A stretch of 64,000 nt of DNA from Pseudogymnoascus destructans. Its lineage: Eukaryota > Ascomycota > Leotiomycetes > Thelebolales > Thelebolaceae. The position numbers and the translations under genes are program-made. Numbering within the stretch: position 1 is the first letter of the stretch; every line of letters begins with the position of its first letter. Positions 55,401 to 64,000 of the stretch are shown piece after piece. The stretch lies in the NCBI RefSeq assembly GCF_001641265.1, contig NW_020167520.1, forward strand, positions 2,356,001-2,420,000. Direction: 5' to 3'. Under the pieces are notes generated by a model. The model saw nothing but the letters and a program-made list of their open reading frames with translations, did not search any database and was not told where the DNA came from.

Positions 55401-56149
55401 CATGATACTCATAATGAGCCAAGTTTGCTAATGCTACCTACCCCTATTCGACAGGGTATTAATCCTATACCGCTCTGGCTCTAGCCTCTAGGATGAATGC
55501 TGCCACTGACAACATTAATACTATTCACAAAGCTATTACAATTGATACTTGATAGTAATTCACCTACAGTTAAGATGACCTGCTTGCAACTAAACTGTGG
55601 ATATTCACCTACTCCGCAACTATTAAGTCAAACTTCAACTGGTAATCTTTAGAAGCACTATACCTAGAAGCATCTAACAGTAGCATATACAATGAAAAGT
55701 CATAAGAATACACCGTCAAACCGATTGAGTAGTGCATTGTCATTCTTTAAGCCATGGAACTAGCAAATCCAGCCTATTCAAGCATTAAATAATAGAGCGA
55801 AATACTAAGAGTTATTACTCTCATTTGTTGTATCAAATAACCTCTCCTTACGGCTTATTGAGAGCTATTTGTTTCATCAATTAGTACAATTCTTAAGCCC
55901 AACTACTTTGTCAATCTTGTCATGAACGCTATACTCGTACAGTTCCTACAGTTCCTACAGTTCCTTAGGATGGAACTGTTAGAACCTGTACAGTTCCTTA
56001 ACGATGCCACTATATAAGTAGATAGTATTTCCTTAGATAGGAGCTTCATGCTCAACTCAATATAGTATTCTTTACAATACTGTAACGTGTTACTTGGAAA
56101 GCCTTTGTGTCTAATCCCCTGCCTCCTCTGCCAAGTCAACCTTACACAA
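52496..56149. other. AT-rich gene desert with decayed repeats
   Basis: About 3.65 kb with almost no frame above 60 codons on either strand, strongly AT-rich and TA-dense, with repeated CTAGTATCTAG-like and TAGCTA motifs. A possible LTR-like segment lies near 54856-55260: it starts TGTCATGACACTCC, has TTATATAAGC about 240 bp in and many TTCGCTT motifs, but no second copy is visible. The pattern suggests old, mutated transposon sequence rather than genes. Confidence 0.55.
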
Positions 56150-56405
56150 GAAACCTCTGTGTCTTCTATCGTTTAGAAGTCAGCGTTACAGTTTGATCAT
56201 TTCTAATAGGACCGTCTCGTAGGTCACCATTCCATTGTTAGTTAAGATAGGCTCTCCATCTACAACCATTAATGGGTATGGGTTGGTGTTTAGTTGCATC
56301 CTAAAACCGTATGTGTCTGCTACTTTCTTTGTCATAAAGTTGCCCGTTGCTCCTAAGTCTATCATAGCTCGGAGATGTTGCTGTTGTATCTTAGCAACTA
56401 CATAT
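56150..56405 (-). pseudogene. Ty3-type protease relic, cut by Tc1
   Basis: The minus strand reads RAMIDLGATGNFMTKKVADT and YPLMVVDGEP, a retroviral-type aspartic protease domain of Ty3 pol (normally D-S/T-G-A-T; here D-L-G-A-T). The upstream part stops where the Tc1 element begins. The element probably extended into the AT-rich desert. Confidence 0.6.
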
Positions 56406-56410
56406 ATCTA

Positions 56411-57785
56411 CAGTACTAGACCACTGCTATTAACCGAATTCCGATTTGACGTGTAAATCGCGTCGCGTAACCCACCCCTCCTTATACAACAACCATAATT
56501 ATGCCACCACCTCGGAGGGCTTTGGCTCCAATTGATGGGAATCGACAGCGTGGTGGCCAATTATGCGGGCAGATTATTGGGAGGCAGTCAGAGGGTGCAA
56601 CATCTACTAAGATTGCACACGACCTAAACCTTGACCGAAGCACCGTACGATATACAATTGCAGTTGACTCAATATGCACCGAAGGCAAGAGCCTACCCCA
56701 TACAGCATGGGGAAAGTCATATACAGAAGCAGAGCAACGCCTTATACTCCGCCATGTATGCCTAAACCCAAAGGATACATACCAAGAAGTAAAGGATGCT
56801 TGTAATGTTGCTTGCTCAACATCAACTATAAAGAGGATACTACAAGAAGCAGGCATAGGCAATTGGCGTGCAAAGTGTCACCCTTTCCTACTGCCAATAC
56901 ATGCAGCTAAACGGCTTGCATGGTGTCTAGCATGGAGGAATTGGACAGCAGAGGATTGGGGTCAAGTTGTGTGGAGTGATGAGTGCTCTGTTGAGCGGGG
57001 GCGGGGTAACAGGAGCGAGTGGTGTTTCCGCACACCTGCTCAGAAGTGGCAGCGGGAGATGATCCAAACCTACAGTACAAAGAAGAACATGAAGATCATG
57101 GTTTGGGGGGCCTTTTGGGCAGAAGGCCGGAGCAATTTATACCTTATGGACCGTGACTTTGACTCAAAGAAGTTTGGATATACTGCAAACTCATACCTTG
57201 AGGTTCTAGAAGCAGAACTCCTCCCTATTTTTGAGAGTCTTGACTCTAGCTACTCATTTATGCAAGATAATGCTCCTATCCATACTGCGGGTATGGTTAC
57301 AGACTTTCTTGAGGAGCATATGATTACTACACTCTATGGGTGGCCGCCCTACTCACCCGACCTCAACCCAATTGAGCACATTTGGTGGCACTTGAAAACC
57401 CGGGTGTGTGAGATGTTCCCTGAAATTGCAAAGGATAAATCAAACTCAGAACATGCAAGACAGCGTCTAGAATCATGTTTGCAAGCAGCATGGGACACAT
57501 TAGACAAGTCATTGTTTGATAAATTGTGTACGAGTATGCCGAGTAGAATTGAGGCATGCATTCTAGCAGACGGGTGGCATACAAAATACTAGAATACCCA
57601 TTTTTTATACTATATACTATAGGGGCTTATTTTGTATAGCTTTCAATTCTAATTACAATGGATCAATTTTTACATCTATCGCTCTAAAATTGCATATGTT
57701 ATGAGCAAATTAATTATCTACGTTCGGTGGCTTCACGGGTGGTTTTGCGATTCGGTTAATAGCACATAGCTGGTTGGTACTAGGC
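56411..57785 (+). mobile_element. Tc1-type DNA transposon
   Basis: It encodes an intact transposase at 56501-57592. Imperfect terminal inverted repeats share TGCTATTAACCGAAT near 56427-56441 and ATTCGGTTAATAGCA near 57751-57765. The left outer end is TA-CAGTACTAG; the right end is GGTACTA. Borders are accurate to a few bases only. Confidence 0.72.
56501..57592 (+). CDS. Tc1/mariner transposase (DD34E type), intact
   Basis: 363 residues without interruption. The N-terminal half has two helix-turn-helix-like segments (GATSTKIAHDLNLDRSTVRY; ACNVACSTSTIKRILQEAGI). The catalytic triad is visible: VVWSDECSVERG (about residue 165), SYSFMQDNAPIHTAGMV (second Asp) and YSPDLNPIEHIWWHLK (Glu), spaced as in Tc1-type DD34E enzymes. 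The stop is followed by a short AT-rich 3' region. All key residues are present and the frame is open, so it may encode an active enzyme that cuts and pastes at TA sites. Confidence 0.9.
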   Translation: MPPPRRALAPIDGNRQRGGQLCGQIIGRQSEGATSTKIAHDLNLDRSTVRYTIAVDSICTEGKSLPHTAWGKSYTEAEQRLILRHVCLNPKDTYQEVKDACNVACSTSTIKRILQEAGIGNWRAKCHPFLLPIHAAKRLAWCLAWRNWTAEDWGQVVWSDECSVERGRGNRSEWCFRTPAQKWQREMIQTYSTKKNMKIMVWGAFWAEGRSNLYLMDRDFDSKKFGYTANSYLEVLEAELLPIFESLDSSYSFMQDNAPIHTAGMVTDFLEEHMITTLYGWPPYSPDLNPIEHIWWHLKTRVCEMFPEIAKDKSNSEHARQRLESCLQAAWDTLDKSLFDKLCTSMPSRIEACILADGWHTKY

Positions 57786-57798
57786 CTCTTCATAAATA

Positions 57799-60579
57799 CA
57801 GTCAAACCCTTGTTAAGACGATGGCATCCGTAGCAAGCATTTCCATCGTCTTATCGTATATATCGTTATATAGAGTAATATTATGTAAGCCACCTATCTA
57901 ACGTAACCTGCTGCTGTGACTGTGCTCGAATAGCCTCAATGGCTGTTTGCAGCCGCTCTAGTGCCCGTATATGCCCCGTAGTAAGAGCATCCTGGCCTTC
58001 AGAATACTCAATCAGTATCTGGAGGGCATCCTGGGCCTCCTTTGCTGTAGGCGCAGGCTGCTCAGGCTGCTCCTCCTCTTCGTCATCATTTTGAGAGTTC
58101 TGATGCCCAAGTTGCCCCTCTATTATCTCCTCAAATAGTTCTTCATCGGTAGTCTGTCCTTCCACCGCTCTAGCCTCTTCCACAGGGTTTAGAAAGTTCG
58201 AAATAGCCATTGAGTCTGTAATTGATGCTGTAGTTATCGCTTGGTTGTAGAGTTCTTGTATTCCAGTAGGCATCGTTATTGTTGGAAGGCTAATTGGATT
58301 TGAAACAAGTGTAGATTTCCGGAAGCAGTTGTATATTGTAGTGTTTGAAACTTCTGTATTCCAAGCACGAATAATCCAGCGAAGAGCGAGTCGAAGATTC
58401 ATAAGTTTCTGTGGATCTTGATTTGAATCAATAGTGTCGATTATAAACTGAAGCCAATGTTGTCGATAATAAGCTTTAACATTTTGAATAATTCCTTGAT
58501 CAAGAGGCTGGAAACGACTGGTACTGTTAGCTGGAAGCCAACAAATGCGGATATTAGGGGGAGGAGGGTTAAGCTCAGCCCCTGTATAGTGTGCTGAAAA
58601 GCCGTCCATTGTTAAGAGTATTTGCCGAGTAGTTCCAATATACTGATAAAAGGCTTGAAGCCATTCGCTCATAAGTATTCCAGTCATCCAAGCCTTCTTA
58701 TTCGCTTTCCATTGTGCCCCCATTGTTGGTATATTGATTCGTTGTAGTGCTCGAGGTGCTTTTGCATGGCCAATTGCCCAAACAGGGAGTCGGTCTGTTC
58801 CAGTAGCATTGACGCAGAAAACCAAGGAGATCCGAGTCTTATTCTTCTTCACACCAGATTGGAGTTGCGATGACAGGCCTCGTGATGGCATCATCTTCCA
58901 GAAGAGTCCAGTTTCGTCCATATTGTATATATCCTCTTCTTGAAACTCCCCTGCTATTGTCCGTAGTGCCCTCATTTCTTCCTCGACGTTTTCCGGAACT
59001 GATGCCGCCTCTCCAAACCGCTGTCGTGATTGTATATGATGCCGCTTTTTGAATTTTTCGAGCCAGCCAGTAGAAAACGATGGGCACTCTTGGCCAGCAT
59101 ATTCTGGCAGTCGTTTCCAGATCTGCTGTGCCTTCTGCTGTAGTATATCGCCAGTTGTAAACCCTCCTTTTTCTTCAATCTGATTCTGCCACTCCCAAAG
59201 GATATTTGTAATGGTTGACGAGGGCTTCCGAAGAGTCATCGAGTGCCTCAGTGAGGGCAGCGGCTAGCGAGTCAGCTGGGACAGGTGCACCAGATGTGAG
59301 AATCTAGCCACCCAAGGAAGGGATGAATTTACTAAGACAACACACTGTCTTAGAAAACAGAGCCAAAGGGTCGTAGCTTAGACTATTCCACAACGCAGCA
59401 ATCAGGTGTGTGATGTAGTGAAGTGGTTCAGACAAGTTGCAACAACTGTTGAGTCTGGGAACTCAGGGGTAAGTCAGAGGTTAACACCTCACTGACTTTT
59501 CAGAAACAAGGAGTAACAAGATCAATGCTTGGAAGCTTGGAAAAGACGTGGAAGTATGTGATAGTCGATTTACTGTATTGTCTGCTTGCCCTTTCTTAAG
59601 GAAAGGGCAATCCTATTTATGCTAAAGGAGTGTAGTTCTCTCATTTTCCAAGACTTTCCATGACTTACCAGGCTTGGTAACTGTAGTCGACATAAGAGAA
59701 TCCCATAGAACCATCTCTTAGGTTCGTAGCCTATAGGAAGTAAAAGGAGGTCCAAGGTCAGAGTACCCCTATAGACAAATTATGTCATAGACAAATTATG
59801 TCATAACTTAACCAATCTTGTGGGTAACTAAAGAGCGATGACATGTAATGAATCATAGAGGTTCGTAGGAGCTTTTAGAGCTATCGTTCATGCTCCTAGG
59901 CCTCTAGTTGGTAGAGATATGTCATGTGGTAGTATGAGTGATGTCATGTAATGAATCATAGAGGGTTGTAGAGATATGCTATGTGGTAATATCGGCCCAG
60001 TAACTAAGGAGCGATGACGTGTAATGAATCATAGATGGTTGTAGCAATCGTTGAGTAGTATTGCTCTTGTTGTTGGTGTGATAAGCCAAAATATGTATAG
60101 TGACTTGTAGGTTTGAGGAGGAGATTTCCAAGTTTGCTAGTTTGATAGCAAACTGAGTGAAACGAATGTCAGTATGACAATATTCTCTAGCTTTGGCCAC
60201 TGGCCTAGTCGACGGCGTTGAATTCCAGTGTCTTGGTTCTTATGAAGGGCCTCAAAGTTGCTACTTAGTGATTCAGAAATAGTCGACTGGCTTAACTTGT
60301 GATGATATTGTCTTTCAAACCATTCGATACACTGCCGCTGAGTTGGCTTTGGAACTTGTTGGTGGGCCCAGTGTCGAAGGGCACGCCGCTGGTCGACTGT
60401 AATCGGCCTTTTTCGAGGCATTTTGGGTGTCTAATGGCCACGTTAAGACGATGAACAGGTTGGAAAAGACGATGATCGTTGAATCGTATTTTGTATGGTT
60501 AAAAGTATCAGTCCGTGGAAAAATATCGCACAAAAGAGGTTATCGGCTAAAAGAGGATCGTCTTGGCGAGGTTTGACTG
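57799..60579 (-). mobile_element. Pogo/Fot1-type transposon C with nested LTR
   Basis: Terminal inverted repeats CAGTCAAACC...AAGACGAT at 57799 and the matching ATCGTCTTGGCGAGGTTTGACTG ending at 60579, each flanked by TA. The transposase is on the minus strand: MPRKRPITVDQRRALRHWAH (from 60421), SQSTISESLSSNFEALHKN and QWPKLEN up to about 60181, interrupted by family 1 LTR copy D (59284-60179). It then resumes at 59239 (NILWEWQNQIEEKGG) through YNMDETGLFW, LLTMDGFSAHYTGAEL and LPANSTSRFQPLDQGIIQ, the pogo DDD triad. The frame is broken by the insertion, and a stop precedes 59239. Confidence 0.85.
59284..60179 (-). repeat. Family 1 LTR copy D nested in pogo C
   Basis: LTR sequence as in copies A-C, with the duplicated GTAATGAATCATAGAGG block of subfamily 2. 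The left end lacks the first 9 bases of the PBS-like tail present elsewhere (it starts GTGCACCAG). Ends GTCAGTATGACA. I see no clear target duplication. Confidence 0.75.
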
Positions 60580-60581
60580 TA

Positions 60582-60985
60582 CGTTTTATATACCATGGTG
60601 ATTCTTACTAAGCAGGAAACCACTCAACGCGCTCGGCGCGTTGCCTTTCTCCCTCGCGTTGCCTCCCTCGCCGTCGCCCTCCTCGGTCCTGAGCTCGGCT
60701 CAGGCCCACGAGGATGGCTTCTCTTGGCGAGCTGACCGTTCCTATGAACGGTCAGCTCTACCTTGACCTAGATGCCTGGTCGAGAGCCCTTAACGACTGG
60801 GCCGAATGAGGCCGTCGAAAGGAGCGACAGCGAGGGGGCGACGGCGAGGGGGCAACGAGGGGCTACGGGGGGCGGGGGATTGGGGGGTTTTTACTGGTCG
60901 CAGGGGGTTTCATATTATGTAGGGTATATAAAACTTATCACGTCAAATGCAGGGTATATAAAACTTTTGCCCTTAATTATATTAC
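60582..60985 (+). mobile_element. MULE stub (N-terminal transposase fragment)
   Basis: An ORF at 60714-60809 encodes MASLGELTVPMNGQLYLDLD and WSRALNDWAE-stop, clearly related to the N-terminus of the MULE at 47533. The 3' part (60930-60985) carries two GGGTATATAAAACTT units that match, inverted, the AGGGCAAAAG...TATATACCCTGCA sequence at the left end of the MULE relic (about 26028-26052). It looks like an internally deleted, non-autonomous derivative; its borders are approximate. Confidence 0.55.
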
Positions 60986-61178
60986 TAATCTATACACTAA
61001 CTATATATAGTAATTCAAAGCTGGCGACAGCTGAAACAGAAATCTGTCCAGCCGTAACCAGCTTTTGGCACTTAATTGCCAAAAGCGGACGATTCTTCGT
61101 CGTTCAGAACATGGGGTGGTAGGGGGGCGGCAGGGTTAAATCACCTGCGGCTTAGCACCTTCCTTTTCAGGCATTCTA

Positions 61179-61341
61179 CAGTCATGACGCGTTAAGTCGG
61201 TACTCGATTCACGTTACGTCGATACGTTTTGCTGGCCTCAATCCCCCTGTCCACTACCAAAATACGTTCTATATCTCGATATTTACGCTATCTCGATGGT
61301 ATTTACGGGACCCGAGCTATCGACTTAACGGATTATGACTG
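61179..61341. mobile_element. Pogo-type MITE (163 bp) with TA target
   Basis: Ends CAGTCATGACGCGTTAAGTC (61179) and GACTTAACGGATTATGACTG (ending 61341), imperfect inverted repeats of about 25-30 bp, flanked on both sides by TA (61177-61178, 61342-61343). There is no coding capacity. The CAGTCA start resembles the CAGTCAAACC ends of pogo C, so it is probably mobilised by a pogo transposase. Confidence 0.8.
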
Positions 61342-61343
61342 TA

Positions 61344-61978
61344 GTGGTCACAACGGACTTCCCTCTAGTCGTGGAACTTCCGGATGAAGCTAGCTCATAC
61401 TATATTGTTGACGATGGCTAACTGCCGCAGTGGCGCACCACCCCGAGGCAAAGGCGCAGCTCAGCACTGACAAGCTTCCTGTTGTGGAATTTAAGGATTC
61501 TGACGAGTGGATACCCCGCAAAACAGCCCGGGACCCGTTCCTGCCAAGCAGCTTCGCGCACGTGATCATGCGTTGCAAATGTCCCTCCTGCCTTTATGCG
61601 ATTAGGTTATCAGTTCTGGGCATGGTGGGTGCGGTGACGGAGCCGGTAAGTGCATCTCGTTCTGTCAGCTGTGAGTATGGATCGCCGGCTCTACGGCCTC
61701 GTTTTTGCTTCGGTGCCCATACGTGCATCTCTTTCGTCGTAATCGACGAAAGAGATGCACGTAATTACAATGAATGATCATCGCATCTACCGCCGGGTTT
61801 TGCTTAGGACGATGACCTTACATGGCCGTCAGGATGTGTTGGGGGGGCTATAGTTCCGTAGTATTACGGGCAATGGGTATATAAGGTTGAGAAGTCAGGC
61901 CATTGCCCGCCATCTCTCTACTCTGATATCCACGAGACGTTGCTTGACTTGTTCCGATTCTCAAGATATCCCGCCCTC
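61344..61978. other. Intergenic with perfect 19-bp hairpin
   Basis: Contains ACGTGCATCTCTTTCGTCG at 61721-61739, inverted exactly at 61744-61762 with a 4-nt loop. A frame at 61430-61660 (AKAQLSTDKLPVVEFKDSDE) is unassigned. The last 100 bases are the leader of the secreted protein gene. Confidence 0.5.
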
Positions 61979-63487
61979 ATGAAGCTCTCTATCATTGCAG
62001 CTCTGGGTGCCGCCACCCTGGTCACCAGCAGGACCATCAAGACCGCCAACCATGTGGCAATGGAGCAGTTGATGGCCATGAAGGTGTCTACCCGCGAGAA
62101 GCTCCGCGACGACGGGTACTTCGCGGCTGGGAGATGGAAGTCCACCAAGAAGGTGCAGGCCTGTACCAATGGCAAGGCTGGGGAGTACAGCTGTAACGGC
62201 GTGGACCTACAGGCCTTTGCGAGCCACGAAGACTTGGGAAGCAAGACCAAGGAAGGCAATGATATCTGGGGTATGTCTTTTGACTAAGTTGGGTTACGGG
62301 TAGCTGACTGTGATACTTTCTAGGCTGGACGTCAGATGATGGCCGTGAGTTTGGTGCCGTTGGACAAACCGACGGAACCGCCTTTGTGGAGGTCACCAAG
62401 GATGGCCAGATCAAGTACCTGGGAAGACTCCCCACCCAGACAAAGAATAGCATTTGGCGTGACATGAAGGTCGTTGATGGATATGTCTACATTGGATCTG
62501 AAGCTCCAGGGCACGGCCTGCAAGTCTTCGACCTCCGTAAAGTATGTCAGCCTGGCAATAAGTTGATGATATAATATTCTAACGAAACTACTAGCTTCTG
62601 ACGGTCACCGAGCCCAAGGTCTTCGATATCACAAAGGACCTCACGGCGTGGTTCAAGGGTTTCGGCAGCTCCCACAACATCGTTTCGCACGAGGAAGCCA
62701 ACATGATCTACGCTGTCGGTACTGCACTCAACTCGTCATGCAAGGGCGGCCTATTCATGGTCGATGTCTCAGACCCTGCGAACCCCACTTCGCCCGGCTG
62801 CGCCAGCGAAGACGGATACGTGCATGATGGTGAGTCCTCTATTCCCCGAACCCCCACTCACAGCCTAGTCTAACTCCCCCAGCTCAATGCGTCATCTACA
62901 AGGGCCCAGACTCCCAGTACAATGGCAAGGAGATCTGCTTTAACTACAACGAAGACACTCTCACCATCGTCGACGTGACCGACAAGTCTACGCCCAGGCA
63001 GATCTCCAAAACCCCATACGTGGGCTCCTCCTACACCCACCAGGGCTGGATCATCGACCCGGAGAATATGGCGTACCTCCTCCTCGACGACGAGCTCGAT
63101 GAGGTGAAAAAGACCGGTGAGGCCGCAAACGGCCACACCACGACGTACATCTTCGACGTCAGCACCCTCGCCAAGCCCGCCTACAAGGGACTTTACCAGT
63201 CGCCCGTCAAGTCTGTCGACCACAACCAGTACATTATCGATGGCCTGTCGTACCAGTCCAACTACGGCTCCGGACTGCGCATCGTCGATGTTAGCTCCGT
63301 TGCCCAGGACCCTACCGGCAAGGGGTTCAAGGAGGTTGGTTTCTTTGATTGCCACCCTGAGGATGATGCGGTTGGTGGTGAGGTCGAGTTCTTTGGCTCG
63401 TGGAGCGTGTACCCATACTTCAAGAGCGGATATATCCTGTTGAACAGCATTGAGAGGGGTCTGTACTCGCTGAAGCGCAGCGCGTAA
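61979..63487 (+). CDS. Secreted choice-of-anchor-B / LVIVD-repeat protein
   Basis: Four exons (61979-62270, 62324-62541, 62595-62829, 62883-63487) give 449 residues. ATG 61979 starts a signal peptide (MKLSIIAALGAATLVTS), preferred over an upstream in-frame ATG at 61940. The body is a series of beta-propeller-like repeats of the type GxxVxxxDxSxPxxP: GTAFVEVTKDGQIKYLGRLP, GLQVFDLRKLLTVTEPKVFD, KGGLFMVDVSDPANPTSPGC and TLTIVDVTDKSTPRQISKTP, then LRIVDVSS and a C-terminal FGSWSVYPYFKSGYILLNS. This matches the choice-of-anchor B family, often labelled regulatory P domain-containing in fungi. The role is not established; cell-surface or extracellular scaffold function is an inference. Confidence 0.85.
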
Positions 63488-63864
63488 ATTAGGCTATGTA
63501 GGTTTGGGTTCTTGTTGGGGTTATGAGTAGGGGTGAGTTACGTTCGTTTACACATTGGAAAATGGCCCTGTCTATGAATATCTACGATATGTGATTAAAT
63601 ATACAGTTACTTCATGTATTTATTTCCAGCTGGACTACATTTATGGGGGCTTGATGCGTTTTCATGTGATCCAACAGTGAGGTTGTACTTCATGTTGGAG
63701 CCTCGAGTTGTTGGTTGGTTGTTGGTTGTGAGTAAGTTAATTGAAGGAGCAGCTCACCTTTATATCTGCCCGTATCAGGGAGTACCAGCCTTTATCATTC
63801 TGACTCCGGAGATATTTTGCCCCCTCAGATTACCTCCATCTGCAAAATAACACCGCAGTCAGCA
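63488..63864. other. Intergenic
   Basis: Terminator region of the previous gene and promoter of the next. Nothing else was recognised. Confidence 0.35.
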
Positions 63865-64000
63865 ATGTCCAAGCCCAGCGCATCCACCGCAAACCAGCCC
63901 GAGCCCTTCATCGTCCTCCCAACCTCCTCCCACACACACACCCTCATCCTCCTCACGGCTCCGGCAACAACGGCTCCAAATTCGGCACCGAGCTCCTCTC
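63865..64000 (+). CDS. Phospholipase/carboxylesterase-like (acyl-protein thioesterase type), partial, frameshifted
   Basis: Starts MSKPSASTANQPEPFIVLPT and continues SSHTHTLILL; the next bases read on in the +1 frame as HGSGNNGSKFGTELL, the start of the alpha/beta-hydrolase fold of the carboxylesterase/phospholipase family (HGxGxxG oxyanion motif). In the sequence as given one C is missing at about 63954, so the annotated frame shifts there. The gene runs off the right edge, so the catalytic Ser cannot be checked. Confidence 0.6.
   Translation, partial: MSKPSASTANQPEPFIVLPTSSHTHTLILLTAPATTAPNSAPSSS

Overview
The window is nuclear DNA of a filamentous ascomycete (Pezizomycotina type; the class cannot be fixed by eye). 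Evidence: genes carry many short 45-60 nt introns with GTAAGT/GTATGT-like donors, CTAAC/CTAAT-like branch sites and CAG/TAG acceptors. The recognisable proteins are fungal housekeeping and secreted types, and the mobile elements (Ty3-type LTR elements, pogo/Fot1, Tc1, MULE) are those of filamentous fungi.

Layout: 1-5190 is a nested Ty3 retroelement graveyard. 5190-24850 is a gene-rich island: GFA/CENP-V enzyme, a deleted GH1 relic, DCP1, an inositol-polyphosphate 5-phosphatase, an Mep2-type ammonium transporter, YTP1, peptidyl-tRNA hydrolase, RVS161, an MFSD5-like transporter and a membrane-anchored methyltransferase. 25860-28440 is an AT-rich palindrome cluster plus a decayed MULE invaded by a retroelement LTR. 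29016-39742 is a second gene island: ALB1, UBC1, RPT2, a secreted GH3 beta-glucosidase and trimethyllysine dioxygenase. 39980-49610 is a second TE block: a pogo element split by a solo LTR, LTR copies, an inverted head-to-head retroelement, a pogo fragment and a near-complete MULE with 9-bp target duplication. 50157-52495 is an MFS polyol/sugar transporter. 52500-56150 is an AT-rich gene desert. 56150-61345 is a third TE block: Ty3 protease relic, intact Tc1 transposase, pogo element with nested LTR, MULE stub and a pogo-type MITE. 61979-63487 is a secreted choice-of-anchor-B/LVIVD protein, and the window ends in the first codons of a carboxylesterase-like gene.

The host genes do not form an obvious pathway cluster. 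Proteostasis (UBC1, RPT2, peptidyl-tRNA hydrolase), ribosome export (ALB1), mRNA decapping (DCP1), endocytosis and phosphoinositides (RVS161, 5-phosphatase), nutrient uptake (ammonium, polyol and MFSD5-like transporters) and carnitine synthesis (trimethyllysine dioxygenase) are represented. The most unusual content is structural: LTR sequences repeatedly arranged as large inverted repeats, which suggests aberrant retroelement integration or fold-back events, and frame breaks in several otherwise conserved host genes, mostly at homopolymers. No database search was possible; all family calls rest on motif recognition in the translated sequence.
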